NCBI GenBank assembly: GCA_032622095.1
Contig: CP136066.1
Span: 175,876,351 to 175,940,350 of the forward strand
Origin: Siphonodentalium dalli
Taxonomy: Eukaryota > Mollusca > Scaphopoda > Gadilida > Siphonodentaliidae
Direction of reading: 5' to 3'
DNA: 64,000 nt
The notes under the pieces are model-generated. The model was not told the DNA's origin and ran no database searches. It was given only the letters and a program-made list of their open reading frames with translations. The translations under genes were made by a program, and so were the position numbers. Of this stretch, positions 33,209-44,543 are shown one piece after another (the stretch's first letter is position 1; each line of letters starts with the position of its first letter).

Positions 33209-33535
33209 ATGCGAAGCATGATCACGCATAGACTCGAGCGAGGAAGGTACCATGCATGTGTATACGATTCACAGACAACCTGAATGGAAAGAATCACGGA
33301 CACCATTAAATTGAATTACTAGAATACAGAGCATATTTTATTTCACCACAAATGTCTTACTGGTATTATCATCCGATCACATGACAGAGTGCTCTATGTT
33401 GGTTCGAGATATTTTTTTTAAATTTTAACAGAGGCATATTCCACCATATATGTAGTTCCTTCTTACCTCTATCGAGTAACCATGGTTACCACAATCAGTA
33501 ATGTATGGAGGTGGATAACAATATCCAGCAACACC
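33209..33535 (+). repeat. Gene-A-type 3' flank behind the pseudogene
   Basis: It is collinear with 4425-4990: GGTACCATGCATGTGTATAC, GACAACCTGAATGG, GAATTACTAGAATACA, TTTATTTCACCACAAATGTC, TATGTTGGTTCGA, GAGTAACCATGGTTACCAC and GAGGTGGATAACAATATCC. Each segment is single here but tandemly duplicated behind gene A. Confidence 0.8.
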
Positions 33536-33541
33536 TATATA

Positions 33542-33673
33542 TCTTTATAATTAAGACGGCCAGTGTGCGTCTCGTTTGGGAGTGATAAACTCTACTCGCT
33601 AGCGCGGAGTGCGAGTGAGTAGAGTTTATCACTCCCAAAACAAGACGCACGCTGGTCATCTTAATTATGAAGA
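33542..33673. repeat. Hairpin element, ~55-bp arms
   Basis: TCTTTATAATTAAGACGGCC ... GAGTGATAAACTCTACTCGC is mirrored, with few mismatches, by GAGTAGAGTTTATCACTCCC ... GGTCATCTTAATTATGAAGA around a ~12-bp loop. It is a foldback/MITE remnant adjoining the Mab-21 duplicate. Confidence 0.8.
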
Positions 33674-33939
33674 CATGATTGAATGATCTATCTAATTGAG
33701 GCGATGTATTTATCAATCCAGTGATAACGGGACAATTAATTAATTTTTTGCACGGGATTAATATGAATTCGCCAGTGTACAAGTCATTCTGTCAATAGTA
33801 AACTCTTTGACGGTCAACATTAAAACGCCCAATTCTGCGATAGTGGCTGGAACAAGCATATGAAGATAAGAGATCTGACCCATCTATATCATAATTGCTG
33901 TCAGCTAAGTTATATTTAAAACGTATTTACACACTGAGA

Positions 33940-34260
33940 AAAATGGGTTGGTCAATATGACCAACTTAGGGTAGTCAACATATTCTCCTAGAGATGACTA
34001 CCTTTTGGTAGTCAAAATGACTACCTGGAAAAGTTCTTCATCACGGCTAGGTCAGTAGTAGTCAACATGACCAGCATATGCTTAGTCAACATGACTAACA
34101 TTGACTCATATTGACTACTGTCGCATTAGTCACAACGCTTACTATGATTTGAGTCAAAATGACCAGGATCGGGTCATAATGACTAAATATATTTGAGTCA
34201 AAATGACTAAGGTAAGTTTAGTCAGCATGAATAGAACTGAGTCAGGATATCCCCGGCCGG
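33940..34260. repeat. Cluster of AGTCA/TGACT dyads
   Basis: TAGTCA-type half-sites and their inverse TGACTA recur about twenty times in ~320 bp, many paired as TAGTCAACATGACTA or GGTAGTCAAAATGACTACC. Spacing between pairs is irregular, so this is not a simple tandem repeat. The function is unknown. Confidence 0.7.
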
Positions 34261-34339
34261 TTCCCTGCATGTGGAGTAAAATGTGTCTGAATGACTAAAA
34301 ATAATGGGCCGTATTTCTTAATTTGTGTTTAATAATATA

Positions 34340-35895
34340 AAAAAAAACTACTTTGCGATTAATCGCAATATACAATAAATATATGCGATTTAGTGCAAAG
34401 GTATTCGATTTATAACAAAGGTTTTTAATTAATCAAATCAATTTGCAATTAATACAGGACTTTAACCATATAAACATAAATCATACATCTTCAGCAGGTC
34501 TGGGTGAACTCCAATCGCTCTATAATAGCACGGTTAGGCTAAAATAGACCGATCGGTCATTCACAACCAGAATACATGTGTGATGGGGGCAGCAAATCTT
34601 TGCGATAAATCATAAAACGACTTTGTGAAAAATCACAAACATCTTTGCGATAACTCGCAGACCTTTGCGATAACTCGCAACCCTTTGCGATAAATCTCAA
34701 GCATCTTTACGATAACTCTCAAACTACTTGGTGATTATAGTTTACGATTTATCGTAAATATTTTTGAGATTTATCACAAAGGTTGTGATTTATTGCAGAT
34801 ACTATATTGGTATGTGTTGACACTAATGGGCTTGAACCGTATAAACATAATAAATCAGACATCTTAAACAGGTCTGGATGAACCACAAATCGATCTATAA
34901 TAGCTCGGTCGGGCTAAACTAAACCGATTGGTCTTTCACAGCCAACATGGAAGGGAAGCAAACCAATACTTCAAACAATAATTAATTCTCATCTCTTTTG
35001 GAGATGATCTACTGAGAATATCCAAAATTAAAACTATTTTGCGAAAAATCACAAACACCATTACGTTAACTCCCAAACCTTTGGGATAAATCTCAAACAT
35101 CTTTACGATAACTCTCAATTAACTACTCGGTGATTATACTTTGCGATTTATCGCAAAGATGTTTGAGATTTATCACAATAGTCCGATCAGGTTAAATTAG
35201 ACCAATCGTTCTTTCACAGCCAACATGTATCTGGGATAAGGGGAGACAATCTGAACGGTTCTATTATTATCGATCAACCAATACTTCAAAAACAAAACAA
35301 AATTAATTCCGATTTTTTTATCAAGACACCATATCATTATTTACTGAGAACATTCATAGTTATAACAACTTTGCGATAAATCGAAAACATATATCTGATA
35401 AATCGCCAACAACCGTACTTGTCGATTTATCACAAAGGTTTGCGATTAATCGCAATGATTGAATTATATTGTTATATGTGGGCACTAATGGGATTGAACC
35501 GTATAACCATTATCAAACTTATATCTTAACAGGTCTGGGTGAACCACTTACCGATCTACCGTATAATAGACTAAAATAAACCGATCTGTCTTTCACAGCC
35601 AGCATGCACCTGGGATAAGGGGGTTCACTCTAAACTGTTTTATTGTTATCTCTCAACAAATACATAAACAAAATTAAATCTGATTTCTTTTTCAAGACAC
35701 CAAATAATTATTTACTGAGAATATTCAAAATAAACATACATGTGTACAGATATTCAAACAAGCACATTCAAATTGTCAAGAAATGTTGAATTACTTCTCT
35801 TATAACAGTGAGCACTGTGCCAGGAAGACCGGTCGGTATATTTTAGCCCGATCAGGCTATTATAGTTAATATGTGGTTCGCTCAGACCTTTCTTT
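34340..35895. repeat. Composite repeat of TTTGCGAT dyads with inverted terminal blocks
   Basis: A block of CAGGTCTGGGTGAAC..., CTATAATAG..CGG and TTAGGCTAAAATAGACCGAT is found at 34495, 34869, partly at 35175, and at 35530. It is found in reverse complement at 35826-35893, which gives the tract inverted ends. Between the blocks, TTTGCGAT(A/T)A..TCGCAA-type dyads and half-sites (GCGATAAATC, CGATTTATCG, TGAGATTTATCACAA) recur dozens of times. There is no coding potential. It may be a complex non-autonomous element. Confidence 0.65.
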
Positions 35896-36661
35896 ATACC
35901 ATAATAAATATCGCGTAAATAATTTGTAATTGTTGTAGTTTCTACCCTGCATTATGTCAACAAAGCCAAATTATGTTCGAGAACCTGTTGTAAAGTATGT
36001 AAATTGTGTGCGCTAAACAAAATACTCAACAATGGGGAGACCACACTAATGAACTTTGGTTAATTAAAACTGGCACCATCACTAGTCCTCGCCACAAGAT
36101 TGTTGGTGTTGAATGTGTCACTGGAATCACTCTCCCAACACAAAATGCCACGGTGTTGAGTGTTTTGCTTATCGTACACTTCCGATGTGCTGTATCGATA
36201 AATGAACAAACAAACAGACCTCATACAAAGAGTTTAATGTATTTAATATATGACCCAGTTTGGTACAGCCATAGCGAATAAATTATTCTCCATTCGTAGC
36301 TATGCGTCATCGAGTCAATGTCATCGCCTGTTCACCTGACCCATATACTGTAGAATTTCGCGAATATGGTTTCCAATTATGGAAGAGGTTTTTTCCTAGC
36401 AAGGCGGAACTGTCCGAAGCGTTCTGAATAATAGCCACACATGTTTTGATAAGAGCATGATGCATGATCTGAACAATGGAATGGTCTACATGTTCATGTA
36501 CCTGTATAATCATATACGGCTAAGCTCTAATTGACCACCCCCAATTAACGACGTTGACCATCGATATTACCGCGTTGTTGATGCTATTAACCATGATCAA
36601 TCCTACCATGGCCGACCTTCGAACCTTTTTAAAGTGAGCATTATAACCACCAGAGTGTATA
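35896..36661. other. Gene-free stretch, nothing recognised
   Basis: One 91-codon forward frame (36006-36281) lacks motifs. No repeat structure is evident. Confidence 0.3.
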
Positions 36662-36859
36662 TTTATATATATATCTTTATTTCCTCCATTAATGAAGAGT
36701 TCTACAACATATGTACAAGTTCACAGACAGTTATACAATGTGTACAGCACAAATAATAAGTCAGCAGATTAACATATTTTACATACAGAAACAGATGATA
36801 AACAATTTTAAGCACTCACACAAACAAACATATACATACAGTGCGATATGCAGACAACG

Positions 36860-36885
36860 GAGAGAGAGAGAGAGAGAGATATATA

Positions 36886-36933
<48 letters not shown>

Positions 36934-36934
36934 C

Positions 36935-36993
<59 letters not shown>

Positions 36994-36996
36994 TGG
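36860..36996 (+). repeat. Compound (GA)n(TA)n(GA)n microsatellite
   Basis: Two GA runs flank a long TA run with small interruptions, inside the 3'UTR of the LINE. Open frames across it are trivial dinucleotide products. Confidence 0.95.
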
Positions 36997-37297
36997 TGTG
37001 CCATCGATGGAGATATCAGCAGGATCAGTCGTACAGGCGCGCATGCAGTCGCTCTTGTAGGTATGCATACCACCGGACACACACAGACGATGCGACTGAC
37101 AAGCATACAGACACAAAGATAGCCGCACATTCAGGCACTCATACTCACAATACAGACGTTCAGACATAAATAGAAACAGACTCACTGCATGATATACAGA
37201 GAGTGAATCAGTATGATAGACCCATACAGCCGAACATATATACATTATAAGATGCAGATCACGACGCCTTGTCGGATAATATAGCATGCATATAAGG

Positions 37298-37885
37298 CTA
37301 TTGGGCATTCACATCGTTCAATTCAATTTTATAATAGTACCACAAACTAAGGCTAGCCTTGGTGAAAAAATGTACAGCAAAGTGACTGGAACAGTTTCCA
37401 ATTTCTATTAATTTTGCCGGCATGTTTCCCAAGAAAATGGCCAGTAGCTGTGAGTTATTCAAGGAATCGAGAAAAATGAATGATTCTATTTGGAATGTGT
37501 TAAGGATATCGTACCAGATCTCGTTCCTGAAGTTAGATATATGTATGTGTGAACAATCAATTATAATATGTTCGATAATGCAATGGTAATCTCTATTGCA
37601 TAACATACAGTGGCCGCTATCCTTATATGCGGTATGCGCAAGTAATCTTGCGATCATAAGGAATGTAAATTTTTCCTGTGGATAGTGGCTACATGAGCGC
37701 CAGAGAAGTGATGGGCTGAGTTTTGTTTGAGTTAGACCAAACTGTGACAAGTCACTGTCTGACTCAATAGATGATCGCCATTCGCATTCATCTTTTGTGT
37801 GTATTTCTGCGTTAACGGCATTTCTCCAAGACGATTTTGAAACGAAGACACCATGTTGCATAAAATGTTCAAGGTGTGCATACAA
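37298..37885 (-). pseudogene. LINE ORF2 C-terminal fragment (zinc-binding tail)
   Basis: A 195-aa frame with a CMLCNRDYHCIIEHIIIDC segment (CxxC..H..C) and ...SLLWRSCSHYPQEKFTFLMI before it, as at the C-terminus of many LINE reverse transcriptases. It follows the RT frame after two frame shifts, with a short intermediate piece (38125-37925) in a third frame. Confidence 0.7.
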
Positions 37886-38031
37886 GTTATATTTATATAA
37901 AATTACAAATATATCCGATATAAATTACATTGGTTTGGCATATATTCCCGACAGGTGATTATATAAACGCATCAGAAAGACAGTTTTAGCGGTTTTACAT
38001 GTACTCATTCTGCATAGTGTCGAAAGTAAGC

Positions 38032-39447
38032 TCAGTTTCCTTTTGTCAATGAAAGATTCAAGTCCACCGCATCCCATAAGACCCTGTGCGATACACGTAC
38101 GTGTTTGAGGTGGGAATCCCTGCATTTGTTGAGACAGAATCTATGGGCCTTTTCTACATGTGCCCGTTCTGATGTGGTCATTCCCCATATGAGTTCGCTA
38201 CCGTACAAGGCCTTAGGCATGACAATGGACTTGTAAATCTTGAAGCAGCTATATGGAGTAATTCCACCAGGATATAAGCCTGTATTAGACAATGAGAAAT
38301 AGGTACCTTTAAGTTTTGTACACACTTTATTTACAAGCATTGAGTTGAAGTTAAATTTTTCAATTGGAATTCCCAAGTGTGAGCCAGAGGAGACTTCTTC
38401 AATTTTGCTGTCGCCAAATTTCCAGGCTCGCTTTGCTTTGGAGAATTCGTTGACCGTTTCATTGAAGACAATGATGAATGTTTTGGATGAATTATATATA
38501 TATCTCCACTTCCTGCTGTATTGTAGACATATATTGTACATTAAAGTGAGACCACGCAATGAACAGGAAAGAAGAACCATGTCGTCATCCTGTACTGGCG
38601 ACGAGCAATTTATGCCATTTAGACGGAGACCGCAGCCGGAACTCACTAGTTCATATATGAGTTCGTCTGCATAAATCATGTAGAACAATGGAGAGAGTAT
38701 TAAACCCTGTCGGGCTCCCTGGAATATATCGAACCAGTTGGAGAAAGTATCTCTGTATCGTACACAACAGGTTATCCCTGACAGGAGGGCTTTAAATGTG
38801 TGCCAAATGTGACCACGTAGGCCTCTTTCGTGTAATTTAAATAGGAGGCCGTTTAACCAGACCGAATCAAAGGCTTTAGTTACATCTAGAAAGCATGAAA
38901 ATAATTTGCTATGTGATTCTTTTGTATACGAGATGCACTCCTGTAAGAGATATGAGGTTGCCATACAACTGTCATTACTCTGAAAACCATGTTGCAAAGA
39001 ATTAAAATTTGTGTATCGTACACAACAGGTTATCCCTGACATGAGGGCTTTAAATGTGTGCCAAATGTGACCACGTAGGCCTCTTTCGTGTAATTTAAAT
39101 AGGAGGCCGTTTAACCAGACCGAATCAAAGGCTTTAGTTACATCTAGAAAGCATGAAAATAATTTGCTATGTGATTCTTTTGTATACGAGATGCACTCAT
39201 GTAAGAGATATGAGGTTGCCATACAACTGACATTACTCTGAAAACCATGTTGCAAAGAATTAACAGCTATCAAGTTTGGCGTGTAGGAGTGCATACGTGT
39301 AAGCAGTAGTTTCTCATATAATTTATATAATGTAGGCATTATAGGCCTATAGCTGTTAAATTCGAGTTTTGACTTTTTGCCACCTTTGTAGATGGAGATC
39401 ATCACGCCTTTTTTTGCATTTATGGGTACATAAGACAATTCAAACAT
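38032..39447 (-). pseudogene. LINE reverse transcriptase with an internal 86-residue tandem duplication
   Basis: A 471-aa open frame with NSYRPIMPT, motif A (FLDVTKAFDSVW), the GARQGLILSPLF motif and DDDMVLLS at the usual (F/Y/Q)ADD position, followed by thumb and tail. Residues 63-148 and 149-234 are an almost perfect tandem repeat (258 bp, 38753-39010 versus 39011-39268), so motif A occurs twice. The altered ADD and the doubled fingers/palm segment make polymerase activity very unlikely. The duplication is in frame and highly similar, so it is younger than the element's decay or a recent copying error. Confidence 0.85.
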
Positions 39448-39558
39448 CTTACTAAAAAAGATAACAAAGTTTGCTAATCATCACATATTGACTATATATA
39501 ATATGTTCATTGGTTAGTGAGTCATGTCCGGCCGCTTTACCTTTATTGAGTTTTGGGA

Positions 39559-39978
39559 TTATGGCAGACAACTCTGGTTCGCTTGCCGGGTAACAGAGGA
39601 CTTTATCGTGTTGCTGTGTGCATCCGATTTATCAATTGAAGACACGAATGTATTCACAGTTTCGAAGTGGTGAGAGTCAAAATTGTCATTATGGAGAGGC
39701 ATAAATAGTTCACCATAGTAAGAACCCCATGCATTTGATATATCTTGATTTGAGCGGATTTCTTCCCCATTGTGTTTGAAATATGGCGGTGATAGTGTAT
39801 TGCGTTCTCTCCGCTTAGAGTTAAACATGCGATAAAAGGTGTCCTGTTCTATCTCTGCACACTTGTCAATTTCGGCATCACGCTCGCGCATAAACTTTTC
39901 AGACATTTTGCGATGCTCTCGGCGAAAGTTACGTTTGGCATTTTTATATTGGCGGTATGATTCTGAGTCTTCTCGCAA
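39559..39978 (-). pseudogene. LINE linker between endonuclease and RT
   Basis: A 139-aa Arg/Glu-rich frame (YKNAKRNFRREHRKMSEKFM...) joins the endonuclease and RT domains in a frame different from both neighbours. Past its last codons, the alternative frame reads SAIIPKLNKGKAAGHDSL, the usual lead-in to LINE RT, so the region is broken by small indels. Confidence 0.7.
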
Positions 39979-41057
39979 GGTCGGCCCTCTGCTACCCAGT
40001 GTCTGCGAAATTCGCGCATATTGTAGTGTGACATTTTTAATGTCTCATTCCAATACGGCTTGAGGTGGCTTCTGAATTTTACATTGGGCACCGTGGAGGA
40101 CGCTGCTGAACTTATAGCAGATAATATAGCATCGTAGTACGAATCCAACGAATGGTTGTCGTGGATATCAAATGTAGGGCAATTTTGTTCTACGGCAGAA
40201 GCGAACTTGTTAGACAGAGAAGGATCTGATGCCATAGCGGACCATTTGAATTTTGTCCCGCTGTCTGTGTATGCATGTTCCGTTATGGACTCTTCCGTGC
40301 ATAAAATGATGGGTCGGTGGGTAGATACATCTATACTGTCATCGATCAATATATCTACTAATCGCACCTTGTAACGCATCGCCTTATGAAGAAGAAAATG
40401 GTCAATAACGGAACCCGATTCCCGTAATATCGGAGGTACGAACGTTTTGACAGGAGTCGCTTTGAATGAGTCTTCAATGGGCGAGAACACCCCTTTGTCG
40501 GAATATAGGTTTGCAAAAAGAACACTTCTAGGATTTGTGCGATAAGAGTTCCCATTGAAGTCACCCATGACGACCACTGTTCCAAGTGAATTATAGTAGT
40601 CAAAAATGGCAGCGACTTTCTGCATATAATAAGAAAATAGTTCATCGGAATGGTTACTTGATGGGAGGTAGACTTGGAATATATAATAATAAGTTTGTTT
40701 ATTAACACAGAGTTGGATTCCGATTATTCTATCATCTGAAGTATCTATGATGGAGACATTTTGATCCCATTTTTTGTGCCACATTATTGAGACTCCCGCT
40801 TTTGGCCGTCCTCGTTTATCTTGGGGAGTCGGCGTTGAGTCACACACAGTGTATGACTTATAATGTGAAGATAAATAGTTGATGAATGTTACATTAGATT
40901 CCCTTAGCCAATGTTCAGATAATCCGCAGATATCGACCACCTGGCTTTCTAGTTTTGTTGATAGATAAGAGGAGGATGAATATATGCCTGTGGCATTCCA
41001 CGACATAAATGTAAGCATGATTATACATATAAAGCAATACATATAGTGGAATGACAT
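39849..41057 (-). pseudogene. LINE endonuclease/exonuclease/phosphatase-type domain
   Basis: A 402-aa frame with MSWNATGI at the N-terminus, LSEHWL, VVVMGDFNGN (catalytic GDFN motif), GSVIDHFLL, and STHRPI in place of SDH near the end of the domain. The domain nicks target DNA for target-primed reverse transcription. The last ~45 codons run out of frame with the downstream linker. Confidence 0.85.
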
Positions 41058-43260
41058 TTCTGAACAGTTATATCAATTATAGATCTAACTGTGTATTCTG
41101 GAAGCTACTTAGTCCCAGATCGAACGAATGCTACCATTCAGATGTTCTCGAGAGTTTGCACGACTTGCCGATTCCAACTTTATACAAGAGGCACCTTCTG
41201 GCCAGAAGTCTATGTCAAGCACAAACTCAGAATGCTCATGAAATATGTTAATCCTGGCATACGGTTCCTCGTTCTCACTTGTAAATAACGCCATACAACC
41301 TTGTTAAAGGGGACGATTACTTAGAGCATAGCTGTAGTACGTTACTAAAAGCTTGTGATGGATTCAGTGATAATGTGTGTCCCATAATTGGATCCGTATC
41401 TCCGAGATTATCCGTCACTTCATAAATATGTCACAACAATATCACAGCGTCACCGGTGTTTCGATCAAAAGAATAGCAGACTCAGTAACTGGGCGATATG
41501 TCATGCGACATGGTTCTCAAATCACGTTTCAATGAAAACTGAAGAATATGATCCATCGTCCTTTGTACAGGTACTTGTACGTTGTAGCCAACACACTTGT
41601 AACTGACTCATGACTGATCCGTGACGTCATAATTCCGAATATTTTCTACATAATTGTATGTCTCGTAATCCTAGTCACCAGTGGTTGACTTGTGAGTTAA
41701 TTGAACGGTTTATAATTTTGTGAAACTTAATTATCTGTCTTTTGAAATTCACAACATTGCCGGGCATGTGTAACACTTTCGAATGTTACACGGCCTAAGT
41801 ATGGTTAAAGCTATATGGATGGGGGTCATTGTCATGGCGTGGTGGTGCGATCAATGACTCCGAGGTGAATAACCTCGGTCATTGACTCTTGGGGTTCATT
41901 GCTCATCAAAGCAAGTTTATTTGTCCACCTGTTCTGATGGGAGCGGCGGACACGTGTTCCAATAAAAACACGACATATCGGGTCCAGGACGTTTCCCCCA
42001 GCGCATATATAATGGACAGAGCCTGGACTCAGGGGACTCTGAAATATATCTTACACTTCTAGGTAAAGCTATCCACGACGAACGCTTCGTCGTGGTAGCT
42101 ATGATTATGTGCAAAGTAAAGTAAAGCATGATTATGTGTTTTCCGTGGCTGCCTGATGTTAAGTATTATATACGTTTATAATAAATGTCTATGTCTGAGA
42201 GTTGCCGACTTAGTGTTAAAGGACATGGGAGTGGTATACTTGTCAAGTGTAATCCCACTGCTTGACTGCACTCACTGACTCGGCCTGTTGCTGTTTGATC
42301 CGAATTTATCAATGATTAGAATCCCGTTATTTTTCGGTGGTTATAACATCTTGTCCCTGTCATATACAAACATAATCCAGATAGTGCTAACAATATTCCA
42401 GGTTATTAAGTAGCAAGTTAGTTCCAATTATTTGCTAAAACAATCTAAAACGAGAAGTTTACACGAACAACACACGCACGTGGGTCATACACCGGAAACA
42501 CAATATAAAACTCATTTCGTCAAAGTTACAATGTTTCTCCCGCCGCAACATGCATGTGAGTTGCATGGAGGGGTGTGACCACTTACTATATTGTTCAGCC
42601 TAATAGCAGAACATTCTGCAAAACTATAATTTGTATCAATTTATACGTTAGAAAACGAAGTAACATTGACAAAATTAGTTATATATACAGCATTTTCATC
42701 GAAATTAGTTTTATTCTGTTTCCCCACACAGAAGAATATCAATTGCAACAATTTCGTGTTGTGTTATGCAATTGAGTTATGCAATTAATCAATCAACAGA
42801 CAACCTGATCATTCGAGCGTCGGTACAACCCGCACCTACTTTGTAATTATCTGTTGTTCAATGCTCGAATGCTGGTTCGTCGATTTCTTGGTAAGACAAC
42901 ACAAGCGCAGTGTCATAGCCATTAAGAGCCACCAAAATAACAGAAGAAAGTAGGGGCTGTAACGTCTAAGAAACTGGATATGAATCGTGATAACTAATAC
43001 ACGAAGCTAGTAAACACAGACTCCATGGCCGGACTCGTCATCTCCAGTTTAAACCAGCATTGGCAGTCTAGCCAAACCGGGTCTAGGGGCGTTTGTATCA
43101 TTCATTTTCCAGCTAATTGACAACTCAATTCGGTGATATGATTATGCAATCAAACTACCCTCTTACCAATCGGACCAAAATGAATTATCGTGGATTTATT
43201 CATTGAGAAACAATTATCGCTCATTGACTGTTAATCCGATCTCATTCTGTGTTTAAGTAA
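41058..43260. other. Gene-free stretch with two small hairpins
   Basis: Perfect or near-perfect hairpins lie at ~41854-41887 (CAATGACTCCGAGGT / ACCTCGGTCATTG) and 42072-42094 (CCACGACGAA / TTCGTCGTGG, three-base loop). Neither has a U-tract or other context that names a function. The block near 42978-43025 recurs in part at 5066-5110. No coding frame with motifs was found. Confidence 0.45.
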
Positions 43261-43350
43261 TGGTTAGAGCACAAGAATAGTTCTTTACCAGAATAAATCG
43301 AGTCGGAGACGAGATTTATTCTGGTAAAGAACTATTCGCGTGCTCTGACC
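43261..43350. repeat. Hairpin element, ~39-bp arms
   Basis: GGTTAGAGCAC..GAATAGTTC and TTTACCAGAATAAATC are mirrored by GATTTATTCTGGTAAAGAAC..GTGCTCTGACC with two or three mismatches and a ~12-bp loop containing GAGTCGGAGAC. It is probably a minimal MITE. Confidence 0.8.
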
Positions 43351-44139
43351 GACTTAGAGCACAATTGCCGCACATAATGCGATTATCTCGAAATATGCAA
43401 TTGATCGTGCGTTGAACACGACGTACAATCCGTGCGCTGGCCGAGATGAACACAATGACCCGTTAGCCACACCAATCATCGTGATTACCCATGCAGTGAT
43501 CGCCGTTGAATGTGAATAAATATGTCCGAAACGACACGGATTAACGTGTGACCCGTTTTCACAAACCAAGTCACTCGCAGATGTGTTTGGAAAGTCAAAT
43601 GTGGAAGTCGCATGATTGTGTCTTACTATTATTATATACATTGTATAAGTGGATCATGAATTCCGAAGAAGTCTGTCTGCCAGAATGATGACATAGAATT
43701 TGGACCTGTAACCAACAACCAACTACTTTTTGCCAAAGGTAATGCTGCACATCATTATTATGTGACAAACGTGTCGCCTTTTCAAGAAACTGTTTCGAAA
43801 TTACTACCATAGTAGTCCATTGGTTCCTCCAGATTCTCCAGATACAAGTTCTGTTGTTAGATATATCGGATATGTGGAGCGCTATATAGTGAAGTGGTGA
43901 TTCTGTTGGATTATTGGATATATCACTATTTAGTGGTTCTAAATGTAAATGTTAATTCGTTTAGTTTCATCGTTGGATTAGTGGTCCTGAGAATATTTTC
44001 GGAACTGGTTTAGTTTTGTGGAATAATTATAATAAATGTAATTATTCTACTACAGTTAATAAATAATTAAACCAATACATGTGTTACTATTGCCACTCCC
44101 TCCGTTCGTCCTGTTGATGTATATATATATATATTGTAT
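43351..44139. other. Gene-free stretch, nothing recognised
   Basis: A 95-codon minus-strand frame (43354-43641) carries no motif. A short (TA)n lies near 44120. Confidence 0.3.
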
Positions 44140-44543
44140 GTTTGGTAAATCACACCCAATTCCCAAGGCTGGCAAACTAATATTTCAGTGATATCCCATT
44201 GTTCGACACGCGCCACTCTTAACAAACAAATCGCACGGTCGTTTTAATGTAGCTTCAGTTATTTTACAAGAGGACATGCACCCCACCCGCACTCCCCTTA
44301 TACGCCGTCCCTATATATATATGTGCCTGCTTAGTATATTAGAGGTGCATAAATAGTAACGGCGTATAATGGCAGTGTGTTTGGGGGGAGCAGAGCGCTG
44401 TTCGTGCCCATGTGGCCTCTGGTAATTGAAGCTACTTCGAAGCGCCCGTGCGAGTTGTCTGCTGTGAGTTGCGTGTGCCTAACAATGGGATAATCATTGA
44501 ACTATTCATTCGCCAGCCTTGGGAATCGGTGTGCTTTACCAAA
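44140..44543. mobile_element. Foldback element, ~404 bp, long inverted arms
   Basis: Most of the segment is a long imperfect palindrome. TTTGGTAAATCACACC at the left pairs with GGTGTGCTTTACCAAA at the right. Inward pairs are TTCCCAAGGCTGGC / GCCAGCCTTGGGAA, ATCCCATTGTT / AACAATGGGAT, GTAGCTTCA / TGAAGCTAC, and TTATACGCCGT / ACGGCGTATAA near the centre. No transposase is present. It is a non-autonomous foldback-type DNA element. Confidence 0.8.

Larger units (their letters stand above)
36662..41057 (-). mobile_element. Near full-length decayed LINE (EN + RT)
   Basis: Read on the minus strand, an apurinic-type endonuclease region (41057-39849) leads into a linker (39978-39559), a reverse transcriptase (39447-38032), and C-terminal pieces (38125-37925, 37885-37298) ending in a CxxC..H..C motif. 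The 3'UTR ends in GGAAATAAAGATATATATATA at ~36690-36662, the same AAATAAAGAT(Y)TAT style as the LINE at 60678. Frame shifts at ~39900, ~39500, ~38100 and ~37900 show it is inactive. The 5' boundary is not visible; 41057 is only the first ATG of the endonuclease frame. Confidence 0.85.

Noticed and set aside
41854-42094. Rho-independent terminator or riboswitch-like hairpins
   Set aside because: The strong stems lack U-tracts or adjacent genes, and bacterial-style terminators are not expected here.
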